From a virus, in the IMG/VR virus record IMGVR_UViG_3300025168_000167, positions 1 to 44,500 of that record: a stretch of 44,500 bases of DNA, one strand, 5' to 3'. The notes below the pieces were generated by a model. The model ran no database searches, was not told the origin of the DNA, and saw only the letters and a list, made by a program, of their open reading frames with translations. The position numbers and the translations under genes were made by a program. Shown here piece after piece: positions 19,697 to 28,434 of the stretch; position 1 is the first letter of the stretch; every line of letters starts with the position of its first letter.

Positions 19697-20242
19697 TTAT
19701 TGACTGTCGTTAAGAGGGTTATCTAAAATTTGTTGAATTCTATTTTCTAAATCTTCACGCATTTCTCTTAACTCTAGGTCTACATCTCTAAGAGTATCGT
19801 TTACCCGCTCTTCTAAAGCGTACACATCATCCCTAAGCTCTCTGGTTGTTTCTGCCACCGTATCCTCTGCCGTTCTTGCAATGCTCTCAGCCTGTCTCAC
19901 ATCGCCTTCTATAGTGTCTATTTGGTCATTAATGTTTGCCAGCATACGCTGATTTTGGGCTTGCATAGCATCAGTTTCGTTTCTTAGCGAGTCCTCTACT
20001 GTATCAAGGATTCTGGATTGGTCTGTGAGTCGTGTTTCTAGCACTGCTAAAGCCTCATCGTAACCACTAAAGTCAGGGCTAACGTACTCAGTAATCGCAG
20101 TCTCAGCATCAATCAAACGCTGGTATACCTCAAATCCGCCCCACATAGACCCACCAATAGCCCCCAACAAAGGAACTATAAGGAGTATCTTGCTGCCGCT
20201 TATTGTAGCCCCGCCAAACTCCAATTCTGTTTTATCGTTCAT
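19697..20242 (-). CDS. Membrane-anchored coiled-coil protein
   Basis: A 181-aa protein. Residues 17-36 (SKILLIVPLLGAIGGSMWGG) form one membrane segment. Residues 45-175 are an almost continuous heptad-rich coiled coil (LETRLTDQSRILDTVEDSL onward). It could be a spanin-like, holin-accessory or tail-fibre-anchor protein. Sitting between a small membrane protein and a secreted protein suggests a set acting at the cell envelope. It overlaps the preceding gene by 11 bp. Confidence 0.6.
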   Translation of the reverse strand: MNDKTELEFGGATISGSKILLIVPLLGAIGGSMWGGFEVYQRLIDAETAITEYVSPDFSGYDEALAVLETRLTDQSRILDTVEDSLRNETDAMQAQNQRMLANINDQIDTIEGDVRQAESIARTAEDTVAETTRELRDDVYALEERVNDTLRDVDLELREMREDLENRIQQILDNPLNDSQ

Positions 20243-22715
20243 ATTGCTGCCCTACTAAGTCCTGGAACCTTTGTGCGCCCTGCCCCTGCAAGGCTCTGAC
20301 GTTACCATCTACAGGCGCATTGCCTCCGTATATTTCTCTGGACTGATACCACTGCTGTTGGTCTATAAGGTCTATATTGTACGCTTCAACACCTTCAACT
20401 CTACCCATTAGAAAAATAGTTAAAGACTGATCGTCAAATCCACCAGAGTCCTGCATTCCCTCTAGCTGTGAATCTTGAGCTTGCTCAATTTCTGCGTCAG
20501 TCATTGTTTGCAAGGCTGTTTCGGCACGTTCTACAGTACGGCTTTCGTTTACGCTTGGAGGCGCTACATCAAACTGACTAAAATCTGGAAGCTGGTTAGA
20601 CAAGAATTGCCCTATAGTCTGACCAGTTGCTATTGCGTCATTAAAATCCTGTTCAAACTTCATTTCTGTCACTGAGGCACTTAACTCTTGCATGACTTCA
20701 ACTTCTTCAGAAGATGTTTCTTCTGCCTGAGTAACTACTTGGTTAAAATTCTGTATTGGGCCGCTTGAAACAATGTCCTGTATAACCTCAATTTCTGGCT
20801 CAAAACTCCCAGTATCACCAAACACATCAGTTGACCCTCCACTATCCATGCTTTGCTGAATATCAGTCTGACCTAACTGGGCAAGTTGCACTGAACCTGA
20901 ATAGCCTGAATCAAATACAATACCTACCTCTGCCAGCGCTGTTGTCTGGGTTTCATTAATCGCTTCACTAGCAAAACTTGTATCAGTAAAAGTAGCTTCA
21001 GGTGTAGGTGTTATTGAAAATGTGCCTTCAGTAAAAGTCTGAGATATAACTTCTGTATTTTGCGCTGACCTATTACCAAACGTCTGGACAGACTGCGAAA
21101 CCGCTGCTTGGGAAACTGCACTTTGAGCTAAAGCAGTTGGCATAATAGAAGTCTCAGCAACAATACTTAACGCTAACTTAGTAATGTTTACTCTTGCTTT
21201 TTCTGGTTCTTCAATTTCTGGTACAAGTTCTTCTACTACAGCTACTTCCTCTACAGGCGCTTCAAGCTCTACTGTTTCAACTTCTTCTTCAAATATCTCT
21301 TCTTCAAATATCTCTTCTTCTACTGCTATCAATTCTTCTTCAAAAACCTCTTCAAAAACTTCTTCAAAAATCTCTTCAAGTTCTTCTTCAAAAACCTCTT
21401 CAATAATTTCTTCTGGTTCTTCAAAAACTTCTTCTATAACAACTACTTCCTCGTAAACTTCTTCAATAATTTCTTCTGGTTCTTCAAAAACCTCTTCAAT
21501 TACGGGCAATGAATTAGCCTCAAAGACTTCTTCAAAAACCTCTTCGATTATTGGCTCCCCAAAATTTTCCACTACTTCAACTACATATACAGGTTCTGGG
21601 TCTTCCCACCCAGGATTATCATCTACTATAGACCCCCCATAAGTAGTATCTACATCGCCATAATCTATGTCATCGACTACAACATCTACTGTGTAATAAT
21701 CAACTAAATCGTCATCATCAACAAAATAGTAATCAGTTACATCGTCACCATCTATTACGTCTGTATAGTCATTAGTCACAGTTGCTACAAAAGTTGCTTC
21801 CCAGTATCCATCACAAGAAGCATCATAGGTAGCATCCAGCCCACATTGCTGAGATAAATAAGCGGCTGCGTAACCAGTACAACTTGAGTTATATAACGCA
21901 CTAATACCACATTGTTGAGCTAGATAAGCTGACGCATAACCAGAACAGGCAGAATCATATAAGGCGCTGATACCGCATTGCTGCGCTAGGTAAGCGGCTG
22001 CATAACCAGAGCATGACGTACTGTACAGCGGATTAGCATTACATAACTCAGTAAGAGAAGCCGAATACAGTGACCCACCACCCTCCAGCACATTCCCGGT
22101 AAAGCTTGCATCAAAAGAGTCCCAGTTATTATGCCCTCCTGTACCGTCATCAAAATACCTAAAAGTCTTATGTGATGAGCTAGTATGTTGTTCTCCAATT
22201 AAGACATCATGGTTAATAATATCTAAAGCTCCATAGCGGTATTCGTAAGTGTCATTTTCCCAAAGAATAGCCTCAAAGTTATTGTTACCTCTATGGTTGG
22301 GATAGCTGTACTCTTTCATGCCGTACCAGCCAAACACCACATAATCACTAAAAGACTTAAACAACATCTTGGAACTGTTATTACGAATTAAATCAGTCCA
22401 AAAGGGGTAAAGCGTTTCATCCCTATACGGCAGAGGTTGAGGGGTGTAATCATTGCAAGTAAGACCTGAGAAGTTGACACAGCCATTTGTAGACATTTTT
22501 GCCTTTCTGTAAGTATTTCCCCAAATTTCAAAATCAAACCCAAAGTCTGGACTCCAGCCTGAGATGCAGTCATCACAGGCGTTCATGTTGGTAGTGCCGG
22601 ACATTCCTGACAGGTTTATAAGCGCCTGAGAACCTTCGTAGATATACGTTGTAGGGTCGCTTGTACTCGCGCTGTAGGCGTAAGAACAAAAGAGGAGTGG
22701 TATTAGCCATTTCAT
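20232..22715 (-). CDS. Secreted multi-domain protein with NIDO-like, cysteine-repeat and acidic regions
   Basis: An 827-aa protein with a signal peptide (KWLIPLLFCSYAYSAS). Residues 30-205 contain FWTDLIRNNSSKMLF, YVVFGWYGMKEY and YGALDIINHDVLIGEQH, a pattern like the nidogen (NIDO) extracellular domain. Three near-identical 22-aa cysteine repeats follow (SGYAAAYLAQQCGISALYD type, about 230-300). Next comes a very acidic Glu/Val/Phe repeat stretch (EEVFEEPEEIIEEV, about 375-490), then a Gln/Ser/Thr-rich tail. Export across the inner membrane is unusual for a virion component, so it may act on the host envelope or surface. It overlaps its neighbour by ATGA. Function unknown. Confidence 0.65.
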   Translation of the reverse strand: MKWLIPLLFCSYAYSASTSDPTTYIYEGSQALINLSGMSGTTNMNACDDCISGWSPDFGFDFEIWGNTYRKAKMSTNGCVNFSGLTCNDYTPQPLPYRDETLYPFWTDLIRNNSSKMLFKSFSDYVVFGWYGMKEYSYPNHRGNNNFEAILWENDTYEYRYGALDIINHDVLIGEQHTSSSHKTFRYFDDGTGGHNNWDSFDASFTGNVLEGGGSLYSASLTELCNANPLYSTSCSGYAAAYLAQQCGISALYDSACSGYASAYLAQQCGISALYNSSCTGYAAAYLSQQCGLDATYDASCDGYWEATFVATVTNDYTDVIDGDDVTDYYFVDDDDLVDYYTVDVVVDDIDYGDVDTTYGGSIVDDNPGWEDPEPVYVVEVVENFGEPIIEEVFEEVFEANSLPVIEEVFEEPEEIIEEVYEEVVVIEEVFEEPEEIIEEVFEEELEEIFEEVFEEVFEEELIAVEEEIFEEEIFEEEVETVELEAPVEEVAVVEELVPEIEEPEKARVNITKLALSIVAETSIMPTALAQSAVSQAAVSQSVQTFGNRSAQNTEVISQTFTEGTFSITPTPEATFTDTSFASEAINETQTTALAEVGIVFDSGYSGSVQLAQLGQTDIQQSMDSGGSTDVFGDTGSFEPEIEVIQDIVSSGPIQNFNQVVTQAEETSSEEVEVMQELSASVTEMKFEQDFNDAIATGQTIGQFLSNQLPDFSQFDVAPPSVNESRTVERAETALQTMTDAEIEQAQDSQLEGMQDSGGFDDQSLTIFLMGRVEGVEAYNIDLIDQQQWYQSREIYGGNAPVDGNVRALQGQGAQRFQDLVGQQYER
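21280..21580. repeat. Glu-rich imperfect repeats, coding
   Basis: Imperfect repeats of TCTTCTTCAAAAACCTC-like sequence on the plus strand encode EEVFEE units on the minus strand in the secreted protein. Boundaries are approximate. Confidence 0.75.
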
Positions 22716-24004
22716 CTACATCTTCCCCCACGGGGCTGACAGTTGCGCCTGTTGTTTGGTCTGCTTTCGTTTTCTGCTAATTCTTCTTCTTCGGCTGTGT
22801 CCCACGCAATTTGAGCTTCTGCTCCAATAAGCCCCTCGTAAGGGCAGGGCGTTCCTGCCATTCGCATAGCGTCAAATACTCGTTCGTCCTGACACATCAA
22901 GCTAACCGCAGCTACGCGCATACCCATGTCATAAAGCGTTTTGCCTAACTTAATTCTTTCACAGTTTTCATCTGTAATAGACCTGCCTCCAGAAAAGCCG
23001 AATAACTGACTTTGCACAGCACCGGATATGCCAGTAGTACAAAGGTCTTGCGAGTAACTAGAGCCAATGCTTGGCGCTATTGCGCTAGGCGGTGGTGACT
23101 CTATCCGTTGAGTGACTCTCTGCGTTGATGTGTTGTTGCTAGTATTATTATTAGTGTTGTTTGAGGTGTTGTTAGCATTACTGCTTATTTCACTAGTGCT
23201 TTGTGAGATATCTGTTGAACTACTAACATTAGTGTTTGTGTTGTTGCTAGTTGAGTTCTGAGTGACGTTACTCGTATTTTCATTGACGTTATTTGAATTG
23301 CTGGTGTTATTTATCGTTGATGTATTGGTGTTGTTACTAACGCTGCTATTGTTTGATGTTGAATTGCTAGTTGAATTATTAGTATTTGAATTGTTAGCAG
23401 TGACAGTAGTTGAGTTCTGATTCACGTTTAGGCTACTGTTATTATTGGTATTATTTGACGTATTTACATTGGTGTTATTTGAAGTGTTATTACTGGTTGA
23501 ATTGTTAGTGTTGTTTGAAACATTAGTGTTGTTTGACGTATTCTGATTAGTATTTAGATTAGTGTTGTTTGATGTATTGTTAGTGGTGTTGTTGTTTATA
23601 TTTGAGTTATTAGCCGTAACCGTGGTGGCGTTCTGATTAATATTCAGGCTGCTATTATTGTTAGTGTTTACGTTATTTGAGGCGCTATTGGTTGTAACAT
23701 TAGATGTATTGAGATTAGTATTTTCATTTACTGACGAACCAGTGTAATTAGTTGTGTTCTGGTTGGTATTAGCATTTGTACTACTCGAAGTATTTACATT
23801 ATTTGAAGTCGAAGTATTTGTGTTTAGATTTGTGTTGTTTGATACGTTGGTAGTGCTGGTAGTATTGAGATTGGTGTTTGTTGTGGTGGTCGTGCTGTCA
23901 GACGTAATATCCGTATTATTATTAGTGTTTACGTTAGTAGTGGTAGTCTCTTGGGCAAACACGGGAGAAGCCATTAGTAATAAGATAAAAAAGAATTTTT
24001 TCAT
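22712..24004 (-). CDS. Secreted Asn/Thr-rich protein with conserved cysteine C-terminus
   Basis: A 430-aa protein. It has a signal peptide (MKKFFFILLLMASPVFAQ), then about 270 residues that are nearly all Asn, Thr and Ser (NNTNLNTN-type units). The C-terminal domain of about 110 residues has six to seven cysteines and conserved blocks: GFSGGRSITDENCERIKLGK, MGMRVAAVSLMCQDERVFDA and MAGTPCPYEGLIG. The domain looks globular and disulphide-bonded. The ATG at 24004 is chosen over a GTG one codon earlier because GGAGGGGG lies 9 bases upstream. It probably works with the secreted protein 20232-22715, whose start overlaps its stop (ATGA). I recall this C-terminal pattern in marine phages but no function for it. 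Confidence 0.65.
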   Translation of the reverse strand: MKKFFFILLLMASPVFAQETTTTNVNTNNNTDITSDSTTTTTNTNLNTTSTTNVSNNTNLNTNTSTSNNVNTSSSTNANTNQNTTNYTGSSVNENTNLNTSNVTTNSASNNVNTNNNSSLNINQNATTVTANNSNINNNTTNNTSNNTNLNTNQNTSNNTNVSNNTNNSTSNNTSNNTNVNTSNNTNNNSSLNVNQNSTTVTANNSNTNNSTSNSTSNNSSVSNNTNTSTINNTSNSNNVNENTSNVTQNSTSNNTNTNVSSSTDISQSTSEISSNANNTSNNTNNNTSNNTSTQRVTQRIESPPPSAIAPSIGSSYSQDLCTTGISGAVQSQLFGFSGGRSITDENCERIKLGKTLYDMGMRVAAVSLMCQDERVFDAMRMAGTPCPYEGLIGAEAQIAWDTAEEEELAENESRPNNRRNCQPRGGRCR

Positions 24005-24007
24005 CAC

Positions 24008-24058
24008 TCACAACCCCCTCCCCCGTTCTGCCATTGCTTCCATCTCTGTCTCAGTCAT
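24008..24058 (-). CDS. Possible 16-codon leader ORF
   Basis: An open frame MTETEMEAMAERGRGL lies exactly between the stop of the 143-aa gene and the start of the secreted Asn/Thr-rich gene. Its stop is 3 bp from the next ATG, and its own 3' codons contain the strong GGAGGGGG ribosome site of that gene. It may be a coupling leader. It could equally be chance. Confidence 0.3.
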   Translation of the reverse strand: MTETEMEAMAERGRGL

Positions 24059-24061
24059 TAT

Positions 24062-24493
24062 TTAAGGACTTTCAGGCCATGTAATGGTATGAGGAAAACC
24101 TGCTTGTCCCGGAATGTCTCTGAGCAACTGTCGATAAGTTGTCATCGCTTCACTCATCACGTTGTCGCTCAATCCATGCCAATCACAAGCTGCTAACTTC
24201 TCATCTCGTGTCTGCCTTACCCTTACGGCTTCCTCTTCTGTCTTAGCTGCTTTCTCGTCAGAGCTTAGCTCCTCTATTTCCCATTGCTGCTCATACCTTT
24301 CCCCTACTAGTATGGGAGTTTTCTCAACCGCTCGATGCGTTGCTCGGTTATGGCTCGGTACAGGCATGAAAAACATTTTTGCATAGCCTTCAAAATCTTC
24401 TGTATTAGGTGGAAAGCTAGTGTTTGGAAAAGCCTCGCGGACTTTTCGTGCGGTTAGCCCATAGGTATTATCTGAAAGTTTTATGTAGAACAT
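24062..24493 (-). CDS. Tail assembly chaperone-like protein
   Basis: A 143-aa protein. The C-terminal 50 residues (RQTRDEKLAACDWHG, MTTYRQLLRDIPGQAGFP and ITWPESP) match the hallmark of the phage tail assembly chaperone family (RD.LL...DWT...YR.aLRDiP.Q.GFP..v.WP..P). The N-terminal half is a short beta domain that probably contacts a fibre. Such proteins are usually encoded beside the fibre genes they help fold. Here the fibre-like genes lie just upstream (24815-28139). Confidence 0.75.
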   Translation of the reverse strand: MFYIKLSDNTYGLTARKVREAFPNTSFPPNTEDFEGYAKMFFMPVPSHNRATHRAVEKTPILVGERYEQQWEIEELSSDEKAAKTEEEAVRVRQTRDEKLAACDWHGLSDNVMSEAMTTYRQLLRDIPGQAGFPHTITWPESP

Positions 24494-24496
24494 GGT

Positions 24497-24805
24497 CTAC
24501 TCCTTAATTTGATCTCTAAGAACTTTTAAAACCAGCTTGGACTTTCTCTGCTCAAGCTTCTCTGTACACAATGAATACCTAAGTGAAGATGCAAAAATCA
24601 AATCACCAACCTGCATTAGACATTCTTCATCTGCAATCAAGGTAGCAATATCCTTTATTTCTTTTCCTTGGAACTTAACCAAATCTTCAGGCCATTCAGA
24701 AGGCAACTCTTCAAGCATTAAAGAGTAATTATCAATATTAACTTGATATGCTGCTACCTCTGCTTCGCGCTGCTCGATAGCTTTTTGTAAGTCTTCTTTA
24801 TTCAT
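24497..24805 (-). CDS. Small helical protein beside fibre genes
   Basis: A 102-aa protein, predicted mainly helical with a heptad-like N-terminus (MNKEDLQKAIEQREAEVAAY). It lies 9 bp from the propeller-protein gene and 3 bp from the chaperone-like gene. No domain recognised. Tail-fibre accessory role inferred from position. Confidence 0.55.
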   Translation of the reverse strand: MNKEDLQKAIEQREAEVAAYQVNIDNYSLMLEELPSEWPEDLVKFQGKEIKDIATLIADEECLMQVGDLIFASSLRYSLCTEKLEQRKSKLVLKVLRDQIKE

Positions 24806-24814
24806 ATTTTAACC

Positions 24815-25861
24815 TTATGGTGGTCCTCCCACAAAAGCGATACCTACGGCATCTCCGCTTGCAGCAGAACCCGGATTACTCCATTTAGTACCAATCCCAG
24901 AACTGGTATCGAACGGATAGACTTGAATATAAGGAGAGCTGCTACTAGCCACTCCTATGTAATCTCCGTCAGGACTCCAAGCAACGGCTTTTCCACTTCC
25001 AGCCGGTAAAGTTCCCGCTGCACTATACCTAGTACCAAAGCCAGAACTCCAAGGATATACGTCAAGCTTATCCCCGCCATTGCTTACAGCAGCTATAGTG
25101 ACCGAATCGGCGCTCCAAGATACCCTGCGAACCGTATCACTTGGCAAAGTAGACGGGTCAGCATATTTAGAGCCAAAGCCAGAACTCCAAGGATATACGC
25201 TAAAAAACGGACTGCCAGCGTGTCCAACCGCTAGGGAATTCCCGTCATTGCTGAAATTACAACAGATGCCGCTGGAAGTGGGCAAAGTAGACGGGTTGGA
25301 ATAGATAGTACCAAAACCCGGACTCCACGGGTATGTGGAGATAAACGGAGTTAGGCTGTGTGCAACGGCAACGGCTGTATCCGAAGGATGGAAAGCGACA
25401 CCCATGCCCGAGTGTCCTGGTACGGTGGACGGGTTGGCAAACGCACCGCCAAATCCAGCCGAGGTATTAAAATAATATGCCTTTACGCCACTTCCAATAT
25501 CCTTATTAGTGCCTAGCAACGCGATTGTGGCATCAGAGTTAAAAGCAGCCGAATATCCAACATCGCTTATACCAGCATTAGTATACTTAGTGCCAAATCC
25601 AGATGAAGAATCCCACGCATAAGCAGCCATACCGTTGCCTACGTCGTAAGGTACTAATAAGGCGTCCTCCGTTGGAGCAACCGCTATAGAATACGCCATT
25701 CCAGTCATCAAGGTGCTGGGGTTAGCGTATTTAGTGCCAAACCCAGTATCATCCCATTCCCAAGCGTCAAGGTATGGCGAATCCTTTGTAGAAAGTATAA
25801 TGGCATTAGGAGTAGACCCGCTTCCTGCCGCTGCTTGCAATGCCCTTCTAATATTTGTCAT
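24815..25861 (-). CDS. Seven-repeat beta-propeller protein, candidate receptor-binding fibre tip
   Basis: A 348-aa protein built almost entirely of seven repeats of about 45 residues. Each ends with a strand like YPWSSGFGTKYSNPSTLP and opens with an alternating segment like VAWSPDGDYIGVASSS. Seven such units fit a seven-bladed WD40-like propeller. Neither signal peptide nor enzyme motif is present. Position among fibre genes suggests a host-binding or fibre-cap role, which is inference. Propellers of this type are otherwise often found in cellular proteins. Confidence 0.7.
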   Translation of the reverse strand: MTNIRRALQAAAGSGSTPNAIILSTKDSPYLDAWEWDDTGFGTKYANPSTLMTGMAYSIAVAPTEDALLVPYDVGNGMAAYAWDSSSGFGTKYTNAGISDVGYSAAFNSDATIALLGTNKDIGSGVKAYYFNTSAGFGGAFANPSTVPGHSGMGVAFHPSDTAVAVAHSLTPFISTYPWSPGFGTIYSNPSTLPTSSGICCNFSNDGNSLAVGHAGSPFFSVYPWSSGFGSKYADPSTLPSDTVRRVSWSADSVTIAAVSNGGDKLDVYPWSSGFGTRYSAAGTLPAGSGKAVAWSPDGDYIGVASSSSPYIQVYPFDTSSGIGTKWSNPGSAASGDAVGIAFVGGPP

Positions 25862-25875
25862 ATTTTAAAGCCCTA

Positions 25876-26994
25876 TTAACCCATTGCTGCGCCAGCAAGG
25901 AATCCGTACCACCTTGTACCACCGTCAATGGTGTAGAACACAAGAACGTCCACACCAGCAGCAGTTAGAGTCGGAGCCGTTGCTGCTGCCCAATCTACAC
26001 TGGCGGGCCAGTTCACGGTCTGGCTTCCACCATTCGTTAGCGTCAAAGTGAAACCGCACAATTCATCTGAGGCCGTAGGATTAGAAAAAGTAAACGTATT
26101 AGCCGAGGTATCCACTGTAGCTGACACAGAGTTACCATCGTTCAAATCAATGTCCTGTGTACCACCTCCTGTAGCGCCTATAGCATTAGTAACCTCACCG
26201 TAGTCCTTGAGATTAATCGCAGATACGATTTGATCTGCTCCAGTTACCGCACCAGCCAAAGTAAGGCCAGTAAAAGTCGGGCCTGTAGCAAAAGCTAATG
26301 CACCTGACCCTGTTTCATCCGTTACCGCTGTAGCAAGGTTCGCCGAGGAAGGGGTTCCTAACCAACTCGCTACACCCGTACCCAAGCTGGTAATTCCTGT
26401 ACCACCATTGGCAACAGGAAGGGTTCCTGTAATCTGCGAAGTAAGATCAACGCTCCCAAGGGTTCCACCCAGAGTTAAATTGCCAGAGGTGGTAACTGTG
26501 CCCGTAAGAGTAATCCCATTAACAGTGCCAGTAGTTCCAACAGAGGTAACGGTTCCTACACCCCCCGCACCCCCCGGATCAGCCGTAAATACAGCCCCTC
26601 CAGCCCCAGCTCCATCCGTATAAATCATGGCACGAGCACCATTAGCTATACTAACTGTAGCCCCTGAACCCTGCTTGATCGTAATAATTTGGCTTCCGCT
26701 AGTGGCATTTTCAATGATCCACACCTTGGAAACCGTGTTGGGCGCAAGGGTAAGGGTACGGGTTGCCGTTAGTGAACCCGCTGAAGTGAATTTAAGGTAC
26801 ATTGCCCGTGTACCGTCTGCGGTAGCATCAGGCATTGTGAAGGTTTCATTGGAATCCGCAGCTACCTCTTTGGTTCCATAACCAAGACCATCTCCGATCA
26901 ATTCGAGATTCGTATTGGTAGATGTGCCCCAAGTGCCGCTTTCGGCTCCCGTTGCAATCTCTTTAAGCCTTAAATTATTTACATAAGTTGCCAT
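25876..26994 (-). CDS. Tail fibre-like protein
   Basis: A 372-aa beta-rich protein starting MATYVNNLRLKEIATGAESG. This is a common start for marine-phage tail fibres (YVNxLRLKEIxTGxExGTWG). Residues 60-140 form a compact domain (LTLAPNTVSKVWIIENATSG). The middle is rich in Gly, Thr and Ala turns such as LPVANGGTGITSLGTG, typical of fibre shafts. The C-terminus forms an Ig- or lectin-like domain ending GGTRWYGFLAGAAMG. It likely contributes to the host-contacting fibre. Confidence 0.75.
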   Translation of the reverse strand: MATYVNNLRLKEIATGAESGTWGTSTNTNLELIGDGLGYGTKEVAADSNETFTMPDATADGTRAMYLKFTSAGSLTATRTLTLAPNTVSKVWIIENATSGSQIITIKQGSGATVSIANGARAMIYTDGAGAGGAVFTADPGGAGGVGTVTSVGTTGTVNGITLTGTVTTSGNLTLGGTLGSVDLTSQITGTLPVANGGTGITSLGTGVASWLGTPSSANLATAVTDETGSGALAFATGPTFTGLTLAGAVTGADQIVSAINLKDYGEVTNAIGATGGGTQDIDLNDGNSVSATVDTSANTFTFSNPTASDELCGFTLTLTNGGSQTVNWPASVDWAAATAPTLTAAGVDVLVFYTIDGGTRWYGFLAGAAMG

Positions 26995-27010
26995 GTTTAA
27001 AACCTCTCGT

Positions 27011-27703
27011 TTATGCTGCTATCTCTACCCAATTTGGTGTTTGTGACGGTACTATTTCCATCCATACTTGGACGCCTGATGTTTCTCCTGTTGCAAATAC
27101 TCCCGTTACATGAACATTAGTTATATTCGTAGTGGTGACCGATCCTACGCTGGCTGTCGCCACTAAACCAGTTACAGAAACGGTAGTTCCTTGTCCTGTC
27201 GTGACCGCTCCAACCGAAGCTGTTGCAGCTAGTCCAGTAACCGACAAGTTACTGTTGGTTACTACGCTAATAGTTCCTAGCCCAGTAGTGGCACTCAAGC
27301 CTGTTACATTAGCCGTTCCCTCGGCTATTACAGTGACCGCTCCAACAGCAGTCGTACCTACAGATCCTGCGTTGGAATAGCCCCATGAGCTATCCCCCCA
27401 ATCTCCTACTCCCCATCCCTGAAGAGGAACGATTACTGGGATACTGCCTACTACACTTCCTACCTGTCCTGTTCCCGCTACCCCAGTGACATTAACAGTT
27501 TCGTGGTATACCACGGTAACACTTACCGTTCCAACCGACCCCGTGGCAGCTAACCCAGTAACATTGACATTAGCCGCGCCCGTTACGGTTGTGCCTGAGC
27601 CAACGGAGGTTGTGCCTACCTGACCAGCACTAGTTTGACCCCAAGCTCCAGCATCCCAAACATCAACGCCATAGCCTTGAAGGGTAACCGTTACCCCTGC
27701 CAT
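27011..27703 (-). CDS. Gly/Val/Thr-repeat tail protein
   Basis: A 230-aa protein with two kinds of internal repeat. A 28-aa block LQGYGVDVWDAGAWGQ... recurs as LQGWGVGDWGDSSWGY... near residue 93. A 16-aa beta unit VNVTGLAATGSVGTVS recurs about six times. It looks like a repeating beta structure, plausibly a fibre shaft. It lies 1 bp from the next gene in the fibre cluster. No named family recognised beyond style. Confidence 0.65.
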   Translation of the reverse strand: MAGVTVTLQGYGVDVWDAGAWGQTSAGQVGTTSVGSGTTVTGAANVNVTGLAATGSVGTVSVTVVYHETVNVTGVAGTGQVGSVVGSIPVIVPLQGWGVGDWGDSSWGYSNAGSVGTTAVGAVTVIAEGTANVTGLSATTGLGTISVVTNSNLSVTGLAATASVGAVTTGQGTTVSVTGLVATASVGSVTTTNITNVHVTGVFATGETSGVQVWMEIVPSQTPNWVEIAA

Positions 27704-27704
27704 A

Positions 27705-28139
27705 TTAGGCTATCCTAATAATCGCACTCGTCGCATCGCCAGTGGGAAATACAATCGTAAAATCCCCAGCGCTTGAAGCCTTATCCGAGCCAAAATCAAG
27801 AATCACAACACTGGGATCTCCAGAAGCCGAATCATTATAGATCATCGCCCCGCGCGCCGTAATAGTAGAACTACTCCACGTAGTATCACTAAAATCCGTA
27901 AAAGCAGTGGTGCTGGAACTTGTAGGCGTGACATTAACTAACGCATTGCCTTTGGCTACATAGGCAGTTCCCGAGACTTCGTTAGTGGCCGTATACGCCG
28001 TGGTTGCCGCCGTAAAAGAGGCACTGTTGGTATACATAGCACATCTAAAAGTGTTACCTGTACTGTTAGTAAAATTATGCACAGCCTTCAAAACTTCTAC
28101 TTTGAAACTGGTACACATATAATTTCCTGTGAAAGCCAT
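27705..28139 (-). CDS. Small beta-rich conserved virion protein
   Basis: A 144-aa protein beginning MAFTGNYMCTSFKVEVLKAV, a start I recall from many marine-phage tail or fibre-associated proteins. It is beta-rich with Thr/Ser/Ala strands and ends GDFTIVFPTGDATSAIIRIA, probably a fold-closing strand. It lies between the fibre repeat protein and a small conserved gene. Function unknown; likely a particle component. Confidence 0.65.
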   Translation of the reverse strand: MAFTGNYMCTSFKVEVLKAVHNFTNSTGNTFRCAMYTNSASFTAATTAYTATNEVSGTAYVAKGNALVNVTPTSSSTTAFTDFSDTTWSSSTITARGAMIYNDSASGDPSVVILDFGSDKASSAGDFTIVFPTGDATSAIIRIA

Positions 28140-28140
28140 A

Positions 28141-28434
28141 TCATAATCTCCTAATCAAGTCGGCTAATTTAGGTTGTCCTGCATCTAACAAAGCATTATA
28201 AACCGTGGTTCTATCACTTTTGATTGCTTGCTTCATATAATACACAATTACTTGTTCAATTTGTGTTTTGTAGGCTTGTGCTTGTTGCCGGATTATTGGA
28301 TCGGCAGTAGCCGAAATCCCCACAATTTTATCTATACAAAGTTCCGCCACCTCTTCTGGGGAATGTCCCCTATTCTGGGTAGTTACAACTTCTACTTTAA
28401 AATCGTTACTCATTCCAAGCTCTGGGGTATTCAT
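28141..28434 (-). CDS. Small conserved phage protein
   Basis: A 97-aa protein. The core FKVEVVTTQNRGHSPEEVAE and the end DAGQPKLADLIRRL recur in marine phages, as I recall. It is predicted mostly helical. The start at 28434 overlaps the preceding stop as ATGA, so the start is firm. Function unknown. Confidence 0.65.
   Translation of the reverse strand: MNTPELGMSNDFKVEVVTTQNRGHSPEEVAELCIDKIVGISATADPIIRQQAQAYKTQIEQVIVYYMKQAIKSDRTTVYNALLDAGQPKLADLIRRL

Noticed and set aside
19473-20242. Confident holin or spanin call for the two small membrane proteins
   Set aside because: Topology fits, but there is no lipobox or family signature. A better holin candidate exists at 36545-36925.
22712-24004. 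Frameshift or sequencing error in the Asn/Thr-rich tract
   Set aside because: The frame is open through the whole tract, with an intact signal peptide before it and an intact cysteine domain after it.
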